Of a stretch of 64,000 nt of DNA, positions 29,947-40,700 are shown one piece after another. Both the position numbers and the translations under genes were made by a program. Under the pieces are notes generated by a model. It was not told the DNA's origin. It saw nothing but the letters and a program-made list of their open reading frames with translations, and did no database searches. Each line of letters begins with the position of its first letter. The stretch's first letter is position 1. Source of the DNA: Cyanobacterium aponinum PCC 10605 (GTDB taxonomy: Bacteria; Cyanobacteriota; Cyanobacteriia; Cyanobacteriales; Cyanobacteriaceae); the NCBI RefSeq assembly GCF_000317675.1, contig NC_019776.1, forward strand, positions 2,046,001 to 2,110,000, read 5' to 3'.

Positions 29947-30364
29947 AATATTGGCTCTATCACTTTGAGTATGTAAATTATTAGTTAGGGTAGGCAAGAG
30001 GCAATAGGCAATAGGGGATTATTAAAGAATAATTTATAAACTTTTAGTTTTTGTTTTACTATAAACACTATTCAATAAAGGTTATGAAATTTATTTTCTA
30101 TTAATTTATTATAACCACTGTAGAAGAACCAAATATTTTTCGTTATTATCAATAGCTCTATTACTTTGAGTATGTAAATTGTTGATGTTTGGTAGGAAAG
30201 AGGCAAAAGTGTTTACTTAACTTCCCCTCATCCCCTCATTCCCCTAAAACCTGCAACCTGACACCTAATCTTATCCGATATTCTGAAACAGAACTGAGGT
30301 TATCTAAAAATTAGCAACCCTAAATTCTTTCAACTAAGGCATTCGGAAGAAACAAAAACTTGAC
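29947..30364. repeat. composite intergenic repeat upstream of structured element copy 2
   Basis: The spacer holds two copies of a module starting GCTCTAT.ACTTTGAGTATGTAAATT (29953 and 30150), each followed by GTAGG.AAGAGGCAA. An AT-rich segment with CTATTAATTTATTATAAC-CACTGTAGAA lies between them (similar text recurs near 63940). The end at 30270-30302 is CTTATCCGATATTCTGAAAC and GAACTGAGGTTA. No ORF is evident. Confidence 0.8.
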
Positions 30365-30665
30365 GTATTAAATTATTTTACCGAATTTATGGTCAAATAT
30401 GTTATAAATAAGATTAAATGAACCTTAAAAATTAAATATTTCACCTTAAAACTATGGGGTTGTTGGTAAGGATTCAGTTAATTTTTCCTTAACTATTAAG
30501 CTACCAACGTAAAAGTTTTAGCTAGAAATAAAACCACCAAAAGTAGTCGAGAAGTTTAATCTTTTAGGATTAAGGACTCGATAGTGAGCTTTGTAGTTAA
30601 GCCATTAGACGTTAAAGTCTATAAAGCTAATTGAGTGGATATTTGTCCATAAAATTAGTAACTAT
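30365..30665 (+). repeat. 301-bp structured element, copy 2
   Basis: This is the inverted partner of the copy at 19542-19842, 297 of 301 bases identical. Differences are at element positions 15 (T here, C there), 40 (A for G) and an adjacent AA for GG pair in the AACTATTAAGCTACC segment. The terminal and internal stems described for copy 1 are unaffected by these changes. The element ends only 56 bp before the tldD start codon, so it may form part of the tldD leader or supply a promoter or terminator there. Conserved similarity appears to stop abruptly at both ends. Confidence 0.85.
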
Positions 30666-30721
30666 AATAGACAGGATATAAAGCAAAAAATCAACAGTAA
30701 TTATAGTAATAGTTATAAAAT

Positions 30722-32191
30722 ATGTCCCCAACTTTACTAATATCTCGTGAAATCCCGAATTTATCTTATCATCCCACAGGCGATCGCTTCGATTTAACAT
30801 GGGAAAAACCCCTTTCAACCCTTCTTGGTATAGGCAGGGCATCTGGTGCAGATTTTATCGAATTTTTCTTAGAAAAAGCTAACTATATCAGTTGCTTGGC
30901 AGAAGATGATATTATTACCAGTATTACCCCTAGACTTTCGACAGGGGCAGGGGTTCGGGTATTTCGGGGCAAACAAGACTGTTATGTAAGTACCAATGAT
31001 TTAACCTTTAATGGCTTAAAACAAGCCTTAGAAAAAGCCCTCTCCATTTTAGGTTTAACTATCCCCCAAGGTACAGCTTTTATTCCTGAAATTAACTTAG
31101 AAATATTTAGAGATTACGCTACCGCCAAAAATAAAGATATATGGTTAGGTAACTGTAGCAATATGCAAGAGATGGGAGATATTCTCCTCAGTGCCAATCA
31201 TCAATTAAACAAAATTGCAAATCATGTACAATCCCGCCGTGCCGCTTATTTTCGTGACTGGCAAGAAGTTTTGGTTGCTTCTAGTGATGGCACTTTTGCC
31301 CGTGATATTCGTTTAACCCAATCCGTGGGCTATAATTTATTGTGTGCAGATGGAGAACATCGCTCATCCATTGGTAAAAGAGATGGAGACACCAGCAACC
31401 CCGATTTTCTGAGAAACTGGAATTATGACACAGTAGCGGAAGAAGTTGCAGAATCCGCTGGAAAAATGCTTTATGCCGATTATGTGGAATCTGGTCAATA
31501 TCCTGTAATCATGGCAAATCAATTTGGTGGAGTAATTTTCCATGAAGCCTGTGGCCATCTTCTCGAAACAACTCAAATCGAAAGAAAAAGCACTCCTTTC
31601 ATGGACAAAAAAGGAGAGAAAATAGCCCATGAAAATTTAACCGCATGGGATGAAGGCTTAACAGAACAAGCATTTGGTAGTATTGATATGGATGATGAAG
31701 GAATGCCTCCTCAACGTACTCTTTTAATTGAAAATGGCATTTTAAAGAACTTTTTGGCAGATCGTGCTGGTTCAATTCGTACTAATCATCCTCGTACAGG
31801 GAGTGGTAGAAGACAAAGTTATAGCTTCCCCGCCGCTTCTCGTATGCGCAATACTTATATTGCTCCCGGTGAATATACCCTTGATGAAGTTTTTGCTTCG
31901 GTGGATAAGGGTATTTACTGCAAAAAAATGGGCGGTGGCAGTGTTGGCCCCACAGGAGAGTTTAATTTCGGCGTAGATGAAGCCTATCTAATCGAAAATG
32001 GCAAAATAACCAAACCATTAAAGGGTGCTACTCTGATTGGTGAAGCGAAAGAAATTATGACTAAAATCTCTATGTCATCTCAAGATTTAGGTTTAGCGGC
32101 AGGTTTCTGCGGTTCTGTGAGTGGGAGTATTTATGTCACTGTAGGGCAACCTCATATTAAGGTAGATTCTATCACTGTTGGTGGTAGATAG
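30722..32191 (+). CDS. tldD: TldD-type metalloprotease
   Basis: The 489-residue protein matches TldD: the metal-binding HEACGH at residues 274-279, the following long helix region, [20 protein letters not shown], and the C-terminal [20 protein letters not shown]. TldD pairs with TldE to form a barrel-shaped protease that degrades or trims unfolded peptides, including microcin precursors in enterobacteria. The conserved His and the downstream Cys ligand region are present. A tldE gene is not in the window. Because an NHLP peptide exporter lies 12 kb away, a link to peptide processing is conceivable, but TldD is also widespread without such systems. Confidence 0.93.
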   Translation: MSPTLLISREIPNLSYHPTGDRFDLTWEKPLSTLLGIGRASGADFIEFFLEKANYISCLAEDDIITSITPRLSTGAGVRVFRGKQDCYVSTNDLTFNGLKQALEKALSILGLTIPQGTAFIPEINLEIFRDYATAKNKDIWLGNCSNMQEMGDILLSANHQLNKIANHVQSRRAAYFRDWQEVLVASSDGTFARDIRLTQSVGYNLLCADGEHRSSIGKRDGDTSNPDFLRNWNYDTVAEEVAESAGKMLYADYVESGQYPVIMANQFGGVIFHEACGHLLETTQIERKSTPFMDKKGEKIAHENLTAWDEGLTEQAFGSIDMDDEGMPPQRTLLIENGILKNFLADRAGSIRTNHPRTGSGRRQSYSFPAASRMRNTYIAPGEYTLDEVFASVDKGIYCKKMGGGSVGPTGEFNFGVDEAYLIENGKITKPLKGATLIGEAKEIMTKISMSSQDLGLAAGFCGSVSGSIYVTVGQPHIKVDSITVGGR

Positions 32192-32371
32192 TTTTTTTAG
32201 AGGGCAAAGGGCATTAGGGAAACCCCTCTGTGTCTCCCCTTAAAAGGGGAGAAGGGCAATAGTGAATAATAGTAAAGTAAGTAACCCTGAACTCTGAACT
32301 AATTTCATCTGAAACCTGCCACCTGCAACCTGAAACCTGCCCTTATCCAATATTCTTAAACCGAACTCAGG
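32192..32371. repeat. composite repeat between convergent genes
   Basis: The spacer contains GAAACCCCTCTGTGTCTCCC, the ladder CTGAAACCTGCCACCTGCAA and the end module CTTATCCAATATTCTTAAAC followed by CGAACTCAGGTTAA directly against the regulator stop codon. Confidence 0.8.
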
Positions 32372-33097
32372 TTAATTTACTAAACCAGAGCGTAAAGCAT
32401 GGACGGCGGCTTGGGTACGATCGCACACACAAAGTTTAGCAAGAATACTACGAACATGGGTTTTCACAGTGCCGATGGAAATATATAAGTCTTCTGCTAT
32501 TTCTGCATTGTTTTTTCCTGCAACAATTAACTCTAATACTTCCATTTCTCGGTCTGTTAGGGATGAATTGTCGATAATTTCCTGAGATTCTGGAGATAAT
32601 GGTTCTATTTCTATTTTTTCTATATCTTTTGTGTTTAAATCTTCTGTTTTTTTCTGATAACTTTTTTTTGCTTGTTCTAAAATAATAGATGCGATCGCTG
32701 GTTCAATCCAACTATCTCCTTCGTGGGTAACTTGTATCGCCTGTTGTAAATTATCGATGGAAACGTTTTTTAAACAGTAAGAGTCTGCACCGAGGGCAAA
32801 GGCTTGTAAAACAGAATCTTCATCACTCTCTATCATTAAAACTATAAGTTTGAGTGGCTTCTCTTCTGAGGAATGAAATTTTTTCAACTGACGGATAAAT
32901 TCAATTTCTTCAGTACTGAATAAAGCTAAATCAATAATAACAATATCGGGATTTTTTTCTTGAATAAGATTAAACCCTTCTTGAATTTTTGATGCTTCCC
33001 CAATGACTTTTATATGTGCAAAATCCTTAAGGGCGTTAATTAATCCAATCCTCGTTAGATCATGACTTTCAACTAACACGATGGTGATCTTATCCAT
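32372..33097 (-). CDS. NarL/FixJ-type response regulator with LuxR HTH
   Basis: The 241-residue protein has an N-terminal receiver domain (ITIVLVESHDLTRIGL, phosphoacceptor Asp56 in PDIVIIDLALF, Lys in CLKNVS) and a C-terminal LuxR helix-turn-helix (LTDREMEVLELIVAGKNNAE, IGTVKTHVRSILAKL). A 40-residue acidic linker joins them. It should bind DNA as a dimer after phosphorylation. I chose the ATG at 33097; a longer frame opens with TTG at 33121. One receiver acidic pocket position is weakened (ESH in place of DDH), which can still allow phosphorylation. No kinase gene is adjacent, so its partner is unknown. Confidence 0.9.
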   Translation of the reverse strand: MDKITIVLVESHDLTRIGLINALKDFAHIKVIGEASKIQEGFNLIQEKNPDIVIIDLALFSTEEIEFIRQLKKFHSSEEKPLKLIVLMIESDEDSVLQAFALGADSYCLKNVSIDNLQQAIQVTHEGDSWIEPAIASIILEQAKKSYQKKTEDLNTKDIEKIEIEPLSPESQEIIDNSSLTDREMEVLELIVAGKNNAEIAEDLYISIGTVKTHVRSILAKLCVCDRTQAAVHALRSGLVN

Positions 33098-33144
33098 TGC
33101 CACACTCAACGAAAAAAACAATTATAGCAATAAAAGATTAAAAA

Positions 33145-33312
33145 AGGGTAAAGGGCAAAGATGAATAGTGAATAGTTGAGAATTAAGAATTAAGAATTAA
33201 GAATTAAAAACCCTTAACTCCTGTACGGGCGAATGGCCATTCGCCCCTAACTAACTCATTACTTGTTTCTCCCTCTCCCCTCATCTCCTCATCCCCTAAA
33301 CACCCTAAAACC
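33145..33312. repeat. composite intergenic repeat with palindrome
   Basis: This copy reads GAATAGTTGAGAATTAAG, three AAGAATT words, the palindrome GGGCGAATGGCCATTCGCCC at 33227-33246, CTAACTAACTCATTACTTG, and CTCATCCCC words. It is nearly identical over more than 100 bp to the copies at 37575-37797 and, inverted, at 22120-22300. Confidence 0.9.
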
Positions 33313-33314
33313 TT

Positions 33315-34928
33315 TTAGAAAGTGAATGTAGTTCTAATCGTACCAATAACTAAAGGATCGTTATTAGTATTATTAGCAGGATTGGTCACAACAACAACCC
33401 CAGGGGTGATACTAATATTATCGTTGAGAGCATATTGATAAAATGCCTCTACATGGAAAGAATTATCATCATTTCTCAGTCTTTCTCCATTAACTCTGAT
33501 ATTACTCTCTGACTGCCAAGGTTGCATACCAACGATAATACCTCCTAAGTTACCCTCTTTAAATAAGTCGGGAAAACCAAGAGTGGCCGCCCAATACCAG
33601 TAGTCGGATGTGCCTCGCCCTACAGTGTATAAACCGTTATCAAAAGAGTTTAGGTTTGAAACTTTTGAGTAGCCACCCCATGCACCCAAAACAAAACTTT
33701 CGGCTAATTGCCATGACATGGTTAAAGAGTAGGTGTTGTGAGATGTATTGATGTCATCGTTAGCAAGGGCAATGGTTTCACTAAATTTACGGCTATTAGC
33801 TGCGATCGCACTTGTGTTATATCCATGTCCATAAGCAAAAGCAATACCGAAATTATCATTTGGATAGTAGCCCACTTGTCCTAAAAGCCCATAAGCACCG
33901 TTGAACAATCCCTCTCCATTTTGAGGAGAAGAAGCGTCAGAGGCTAAATATCCAACACTCCAACCAAATTGTCCAAAATTGCCCTCCAAGGCTAAACCAG
34001 ACCCTTCTCCTTCGTAGTAAGCAAAGTTACGAGTACCAAAGACAGATAACGCACCACTGCCACCATCTCCATCTAAAATACTTAAGGTATTGGTAAAGTC
34101 GTCAAATGCACCCCCAGTGGCTTCTAACCATAAAGTAACATTGTCACTGATCGGGAAATTGTAGTTTAAAACTTCCACCGCTACATCATTATCATCGGGT
34201 TGAGCAAAGGCAAGAGTTGCTTGAGGAGTATTTGCCGTATCAGCAAAATCCGGGAAGTTACCAGTGGCTAAACGAGTATAAAGTAAATCTCTTCCTGTAA
34301 AGCTGGTGTTGAACTCTAAACGGGTACGATTCCCTAAAACTGGTACTTGTTCAATATTTTCGCTACCGTTATTTTTCTGCCCATTAAAAATACTAGCTAA
34401 TCCGATTACGACTTCTCCTGTTAGCTTAGTGGTAGTAGAAAATTGATGATCCTCTAAGAAAGCTACTCTACCCTCTAAATTGTCAACTTTTGCCCCTAAA
34501 GCCGCTAATTCTGCTTCAAATTCGCTCATTAAACGCTTTAATTTCTCTATATCTTCCCTTAACACTGACTCACTAGAAGCAATTAACCTTTCCATTTGTT
34601 GCATACAAGCATTTAAACCGGCGGCAAATTCGTAGCGACTTAAAGCTCTATTTCCTCGGTAGGTGCGATCGGGATAACCGACAATACAACCGTAACGCTC
34701 CACCAAACTTCTTAAGGCTTCAAATGCCCAGTCTGTGGGTGATACATCTCTTAATTGTGAAACCGAAGTGACTTGATTTTGGCTTTTTTTGCTGTTTTCT
34801 TGATTATAGTTTTCCAACTGTTGCAAAATATCTGCATTATTAACAGGATTACTTCTCACTTGAGATGGAAAAAATGCGATCGCACTTACTCCCATTAAAA
34901 CGAGAGTAGAAAAAAAACGATTATTCAT
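33315..34928 (-). CDS. SLH-domain outer membrane porin (Som / iron uptake porin type)
   Basis: The 537-residue protein has a signal peptide (NNRFFSTLVLMGVSAIAFFPSQ), an SLH domain with VSQLRDVSPTDWAFEALRSL and CIVGYPDRTYRGNRALSRYE, a coiled coil (residues 115-160) and a large beta-barrel of the OprB/carbohydrate porin type ending in Phe. This is the standard layout of the main cyanobacterial outer-membrane porins, which bind peptidoglycan-linked polysaccharide through SLH and pass small solutes such as inorganic ions. The ATG at 34928 is preferred over a weak start six codons upstream. The gene has its own long upstream region and is probably well expressed. Confidence 0.93.
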   Translation of the reverse strand: MNNRFFSTLVLMGVSAIAFFPSQVRSNPVNNADILQQLENYNQENSKKSQNQVTSVSQLRDVSPTDWAFEALRSLVERYGCIVGYPDRTYRGNRALSRYEFAAGLNACMQQMERLIASSESVLREDIEKLKRLMSEFEAELAALGAKVDNLEGRVAFLEDHQFSTTTKLTGEVVIGLASIFNGQKNNGSENIEQVPVLGNRTRLEFNTSFTGRDLLYTRLATGNFPDFADTANTPQATLAFAQPDDNDVAVEVLNYNFPISDNVTLWLEATGGAFDDFTNTLSILDGDGGSGALSVFGTRNFAYYEGEGSGLALEGNFGQFGWSVGYLASDASSPQNGEGLFNGAYGLLGQVGYYPNDNFGIAFAYGHGYNTSAIAANSRKFSETIALANDDINTSHNTYSLTMSWQLAESFVLGAWGGYSKVSNLNSFDNGLYTVGRGTSDYWYWAATLGFPDLFKEGNLGGIIVGMQPWQSESNIRVNGERLRNDDNSFHVEAFYQYALNDNISITPGVVVVTNPANNTNNDPLVIGTIRTTFTF

Positions 34929-35589
34929 TTTCAATTCCTCACACACAAAATTTTTAAGATTACATTTTTCCTTATTTTGTATATTATTACTTGAATTTAT
35001 TTATTTTTCAATACCCAAATAGGGGATAATTTTGAAAAAATATTTTTAAGCAAAAACTATTACCTCTGAATCAATTGATTGTCTAATAATAATTTCAGAC
35101 CTTTAGGCTTATATCTAAGTTTTAAATAAATATAAAAAAATAAAATAAAAATAAATTTTCTTATTACACTTTAATTCTTGAACATTTGTTCACAAAATAA
35201 TATAAATAAATAATTATTTTCTATTGTTTAGTTATTAATAAAATTTCCTCCTTTTCCCTGTGAAATACAACGAGAAGTTTCTTTTTTCCAATATCCTCCA
35301 TCAAACCAAGGGCAAATTAACTTAGGGCATTATATTATATTGATTAGTCAACTTGTTGAGAGCTAAAAAACTAACTAAATGCTTTAGCCCTATTAAAAAA
35401 GTTTTGTAATAAAAATGATAAAAACAAAAATAAAAATGGAAGGAACATGACTAAGAAACAACAAGTCAGATAACATATCAGGAAAAGGATAATTACTTTA
35501 TTCCTTTTTAGTCAGGATTATTGCTTGATCTTTATTTCTTGTGGCAATATTTTCAGTGTGAGCAAAATATCTATCTATTGGTAATAAAT
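34929..35589. other. 661-bp divergent intergenic region, very AT-rich
   Basis: The spacer separates the porin (minus) and the DUF3747 gene (plus). It is AT-rich with A and T runs, as expected for the leader of a strongly expressed porin gene. I see no repeats of the window-wide families, no tRNA and no convincing ORF; the frame opening with TTG at 35521 is only a 23-codon extension of the next gene. Confidence 0.6.
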
Positions 35590-36468
35590 ATGTTTAAATC
35601 CCTAGTCTCTCGGAAACTTTCAATTATCGCTTTAACAGCCTTAGCTAGTTTTCTACCTATCAACTCCGCAAAATCAGTTACTTTTCAGGAAACAGAAGTC
35701 CCTCAAGAAGAATTTATTGCGGTAGCTCAACCCTACGGAGAAGATAAATATAATTTAATCGTCATCGAACAAATTCCGGGTAAAAATCAATGTTGGAATG
35801 AAACAGGAGCAAATCCCGTCAATGTAGATCTATTACTATTAAATTTTGATTTTAGTGGACATTGTCGCCGTAGCACGGACGCTAACGGTTATTCTATTCG
35901 TTATGACAGTCAAGATTACGGCTTAGAGTATATTCTCAGTCTAGTGGAAAAAGACGGAAATTTATTGTTAATGGGCTTAAATCGTCGTAGTCCGGGTCAA
36001 CCTCCCGTGGTAATTGGCTCTGCAAAGGGAATCAGCGAATCTCCTATGAAAATTATTTTAAATCCCGGATGGCGTTTTACCAAAAGAACCTATGAGGGGA
36101 AAATACTAGGTCACGTTTATTTTAGCTATAATTCTGCGTCTGCACCCCAAGATGTAGTTCCCAATATGTTAGAGGAACAAAATCAAAATAGTGATCAAAA
36201 TAATATTGAGTCTATTCTTGAACCAAATACTATCGAATCCACTACAGAGCCGATTTCTGAGGAAGAAATATTACAACAAGGCACAATACAAGAAATTGTT
36301 GCCCCTGAAGCAGAGCCTCGTAAAGAAATTGATAAATCAGGAAAATATCACAGAATTGAAGATAATAGTAACAATTCCACAAAAATTGACCGAATTGACG
36401 GAGAAGAATCTTCTTCTAACCGATATAATTTAGGTCAAACTCGTTTTCAAAGAATGAGAAACTACTAG
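35590..36468 (+). CDS. secreted DUF3747 protein
   Basis: The 292-residue protein has a signal peptide (LSIIALTALASFLPINSAKS). The DUF3747 domain follows (residues 30-190) with FIAVAQPYGEDKYNLIVIEQ, NQCWNETG, NFDFSGHCRRSTDANGYSIR and a repeated Cys pair that could form a disulfide. The last 100 residues are low-complexity, acidic and Asn/Glu-rich. The family is almost confined to cyanobacteria and lacks a known role; placement outside the plasma membrane is the main inference. The ATG at 35590 fits the signal peptide better than the TTG at 35521. An inverted repeat followed by a T run lies downstream. Confidence 0.82.
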   Translation: MFKSLVSRKLSIIALTALASFLPINSAKSVTFQETEVPQEEFIAVAQPYGEDKYNLIVIEQIPGKNQCWNETGANPVNVDLLLLNFDFSGHCRRSTDANGYSIRYDSQDYGLEYILSLVEKDGNLLLMGLNRRSPGQPPVVIGSAKGISESPMKIILNPGWRFTKRTYEGKILGHVYFSYNSASAPQDVVPNMLEEQNQNSDQNNIESILEPNTIESTTEPISEEEILQQGTIQEIVAPEAEPRKEIDKSGKYHRIEDNSNNSTKIDRIDGEESSSNRYNLGQTRFQRMRNY

Positions 36469-36548
36469 AAATTATCAACAATGAGGAATTAGGAATTAGG
36501 TATAAGATTAAGAGGCGAAATGTTAGCAGAATAGAGATCTCCAGAAAT

Positions 36549-36569
36549 ACAGGCAAGATGCCTGTTTTA
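36549..36569 (+). terminator. hairpin terminator candidate after DUF3747 gene
   Basis: ACAGGCA-AGA-TGCCTGT forms a 7-bp stem with a 3-base loop, followed by TTTAC. It lies 80 bp behind the stop codon. The GGCAAGATGCC core is a common cyanobacterial intergenic hairpin, so it may also be a mobile repeat rather than a dedicated terminator. Confidence 0.55.
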
Positions 36570-36674
36570 CGGTGGTAAATTCGTAATTTTTACCAGAAGT
36601 CTCATAAATAAAAATGTTGCTTATAGCCTTTTAATCATTAAATTATTCATTCTTTAATTATTTAAAACCTGTCC

Positions 36675-37574
36675 ATGTGGAAAAAATTACTAAATATTGG
36701 TGTCGCTTTTACTTGTCTAGGCTTATGCTCAAGCCCTGTCTTGGCTGGTACTGTCTTGGAAAGAATAAAGGAAACAGGGGTGATTCGTGCTGGTTATCGA
36801 GATGATACTCCCCCTTTTGCTTTTCGTAATGAGCAGGGAAAACCCGTAGGGTATTCTGTTGATATTCTTGAGTTAATACAGGCAGAGGCTCAAAAGCAAT
36901 TAAATACACCAGTTACCTTAGAATTTGTGAGAATCAATCCCAGTAATCGTTTTGAGCAAATCCAAGATGGTTCTATTGATATTGAATGTGGTTCGACTAC
37001 CGTAACATGGGAAAGGGAAAAATTTGTTGATTTTACGGTTAGTTATTTTGCGAGTGGCACTCAGATGATTGTTAACCGAGGCAGTGGTTTTGCTAACAGT
37101 GATAATCTAACCGGTGCAAAAGTTGGGGTTATTCCTAATACCACTAATGAAAAAGCGATGAAAATATATGCTTCATCAGCAACTCTTGTTCCTGTTAAAA
37201 GTGAGGAAGAGGGGTGGGCAATGTTACAGAAGGGCGATTTAGACGGATTTGCAGGAGATGGAATTTTACTACAGGCTTTGAAAAAACAAAGTGATAACGG
37301 TCAAGATTATGAAATTGTCCCTGAATTTCCCTACATGATTGAGTCTTATGCTTGTACTGTTCCTGAAGATGAGTCTCAATGGCGTGGTTTAGTTAATAAG
37401 GCTATCGTTAAATTTATGCAAGGTGTTACTACTGATACTCCAAGTGCGATCGATATTTATGAGCGATGGTTTGGACAAAATGGCAATACACCTTATCCTA
37501 TTGAGACAATGGCGGATTATTTTCAGGGAATTATCAATGGTTATGAATGGATTATTATTGATGAAAGATATTAA
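36675..37574 (+). CDS. amino-acid-type periplasmic solute-binding protein (family 3)
   Basis: The 299-residue protein has a signal peptide (LLNIGVAFTCLGLCSSPVLA) and the SBP family 3 fold: RIKETGVIRAGYRDDTPPFA, FRNEQGKPVGYSVDILELI, GSIDIECGSTTVTWERE and VGVIPNTTNEKAM. This class binds glutamate, glutamine or other polar amino acids. No permease or ATPase gene is adjacent. The next gene, convergent at 37797, encodes a c-di-GMP enzyme with the same fold as its N-terminal sensor. The protein may feed an unlinked ABC transporter. Confidence 0.87.
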   Translation: MWKKLLNIGVAFTCLGLCSSPVLAGTVLERIKETGVIRAGYRDDTPPFAFRNEQGKPVGYSVDILELIQAEAQKQLNTPVTLEFVRINPSNRFEQIQDGSIDIECGSTTVTWEREKFVDFTVSYFASGTQMIVNRGSGFANSDNLTGAKVGVIPNTTNEKAMKIYASSATLVPVKSEEEGWAMLQKGDLDGFAGDGILLQALKKQSDNGQDYEIVPEFPYMIESYACTVPEDESQWRGLVNKAIVKFMQGVTTDTPSAIDIYERWFGQNGNTPYPIETMADYFQGIINGYEWIIIDERY

Positions 37575-37796
37575 AGGTCAAAGGGCAAGGGGCAAAGATG
37601 AATAGTGAATAGTTGAGAATTAAGAATTAAGAATTAAGAATTAAAAACCCCTAACTCCTGTACGGGCGAATAGCCATTCGCCCCTAACTAACTCATTACT
37701 TGTTTCTCCCTCTCTCCTCATCCCCTCATCACCCTAACACCTGCAACCTGAAACCTGAAACCTACCCTTATCCGATATTCTTAAACCGAACTGAGG
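37575..37796. repeat. composite intergenic repeat between convergent genes
   Basis: This full-length copy of the composite contains AGGGCAAGGGGCAAAG, three AAGAATT words, the palindrome with one centre mismatch (GGGCGAATAGCCATTCGCCC, 37664-37683), CTCATCCCCTCATC, ACACCTGCAACCTGAAACC, and CTTATCCGATATTCTTAAAC plus CGAACTGAGGTTAA touching the next stop codon. Confidence 0.9.
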
Positions 37797-40700
37797 TTAA
37801 TTAAGTCTTTGAAAATTTAGCCAGTCTGTCGCTTTGTCTTTTGCTATGGGGGGTGAAAACAAATATCCTTGTCCTAGTTTACACTTTTGGCTAATTAACC
37901 ATTGTCTTTGTTCTTCCGTTTCAATACCTTCTGCGATCGCGCGTATTCCTAAAGATTGAGCTAAAGCTAAAATAGAGCTAACAATTACTTGATTGTGGTT
38001 TTTAGAAGAAGAAAAATTCATAAAACTGCGATCTATTTTTAAAGCGTCCACGGATAATTGATGTAAATATCCTAAACAAGAGTATCCTGTACCAAAATCA
38101 TCAATACTGATTTGAATGCTTCTTTGTTTTATCTGGCTTAATAAATTATTAGTGCCTTCAAAATCTTTAATCAACATACTTTCGGTAATTTCCAACACTA
38201 ATGTATTTTGTTGAATGGGGTAAATATCGAGAATTTTGTCGAGTAAGGGAATAATAGATTCTGTGAGTTGTTGCACCGAAAGATTAATATTAATTTTTAA
38301 GGGTAAATTAAACTGATTTTGCCATTGAGATAATTGTTGACAGGCAGTTTTAAAAATCCACTCTCCCAAATCATTAATTAAACCAATCTCCTCCATTACA
38401 CTGATAAAATCGCAAGGAAATACAATCCCTTCTTGGGGATGTTGCCATCTAATTAAAACTTCAAATCCTTCGGTAGTTAGTTTATCTAAATTAATAATTG
38501 GTTGATAATAAAGTACAAATTGATTTTCCTCTAACGCCTTTCTTAAATTATTTTCCAAATTTAGTCTGAGGACAGTTTGTTGGTGCATATGGGGGTCAAA
38601 AATGGCATATTTCCCTTTTCCTTGGTGTTTTGCCCTATACATCGCTATATCCGCGTCTCTGAGAACATCTTGAGGTGTTTTATGTTTATGATTACCAATG
38701 ACAATTCCAATGCTACTGTTCGTAAATACCTGTCGGTTAGAAACCATAAACGGCGATCGCATCGAGTCTAAAATTCTTCTAGCAACTACTACGGCTTGTT
38801 CTACTTCTTTTATATCTTCAAGGAGAATGACAAATTCATCTCCTCCTAAACGGGCGGCTATATCTGTATCTCGAATAAAAGTTTGTAATAATGTCCCAAT
38901 TTGTAATAATAATTCATCGCCAATTAAATGACCTAAACTATCATTCACTAATTTAAAGTTGTCGAGATCAAAAAATAAAAGGGCAAAGTTAGATTGAGCG
39001 TAACGACGATTTCTTTTTAAAGCTAAATCAAGTCTTTTGATTAATAAATTACGATTAGGTAATCCCGTTAATTTATCATGGAGAGCATCATGTTTTAATT
39101 GTACTTCCATAGAGATGCGATCGCTCACATCCCTTGATGTCGTTTGTATATAAAGTAAATTTCCTTGGTCATCATAGATTTTTTTGCTAAGGGTTTCTAA
39201 CCAGATATAATCCCCGGATTTAGAAAGAATGCGATAGGTAATAGTTCGACTATCTTCATCACTATGGGTGGAATAAAGAGAACAATTATCATAAATATAG
39301 CTATGATCATCAGGGTGAAAAAGTGCTTCTAAATCTATTTCTTTTAACTCCGTTGCGGTATAACCCAATAAAGACTCACAAGAAGGAGTTGCATAAATCA
39401 GTTTTTTCTCGGCATTAAATAAACAAATTAAGTCACTCATATTTTCTGTGACTAAGCGCAAACGTTCTTCACTTTTAGCTAAATTTATTTCTGCTTGTTT
39501 ACGATTACTAACATCCATAATCAAACTATCCCAAAGTACCGTATCATCATCTAGTTTTGTCGGTCTGCCAAAGCCTTCTAACCATTTTTTCTTACCTGAA
39601 GGGGTTGTAATTCGCCATTGCCAAAACCAAGGTTGTAATGTTTGTGCTGATTTGAGTATAGATTCCTGCATAGCTGGTATATCTTCTGGGTGAACCAAAT
39701 TCCAAAGAATTTTAATACTATCGGTAATTTCTTCGGCTTTAATTTCCCAAAGTTCATAACATCCATCACTCATATAAATAACTTTATCAGTATAGTCGGG
39801 ATATAAAATATAACGGAAAATCGCCCCGGGTACATTTTTCGCCATGTTGCGGAATCTTTGTTCACTTTCTTTGAGTGCCAACTCTGCTAATTTGCGATCG
39901 CTAATATCCGTTAAAGTTCCCACATAACCTTTTAAATTTCCTTCGCTGTCATATTCTGGTAAAGATTGAGTATAAACCCAAACAACTTTGCCATCACGAT
40001 GCTGAAAACGGCATTCCATCTCAAATATAGTTTTCTCTTTGATGGACTTTTCCCATAACCTTAAAATGGATTCTTTATCATCGGGGTGAAAGGCATTTTT
40101 CCATTTATCTGCGATCGCATCCTTAAAGGAAATACCCGTTAGGGTTGTATAATGATGATTAACATAAATACATTGAAATTGATTATTAGTCCGAAAAATT
40201 CCCACAGGTAAAGAAGAAGCCAGACTGGCATAACTTTGTTGACTATCCTTTAACTTTTTTTCTAAAGCTATGCGGTGATTAACTTCTTTTTTGAGAGAAA
40301 AATTCCGAAGTAGAAGAAAAAATAAACCAATAAAAGGTAGATAAAAAACCAAATCTATTATTTCATTTTTAACAGTTAACCAACTAAATTTAGACTCTGG
40401 TTCTAACCATTTTTGTTTCGCTTGATAATAAACAGAATCCGCATTGTCTATTAATTTTTCTAATTGGCGATCCAATTTTGGTAATAGTGATTTCGGATCT
40501 TTATCTCTAACGATAAAATGTAAACGGGCTGGATTTAATAAAATATTTGTTTTTTCAACATTAAACTTAGTTTGAGCAATTTTCCCGAAAAGATGATTGA
40601 TAATTCCCGCATCAATATCTCCCTTTTCCAAAAGTACGAATATCTGTTCAAAACTATCTATTTCCACCAGCTCAGAAGAAATACCGAAGGATTTCATGTA

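Noticed and set aside
30627-30842. 71-residue minus-strand reading frame
   Set aside because: It crosses the 301-bp element end and the tldD start in antisense, with no family resemblance.
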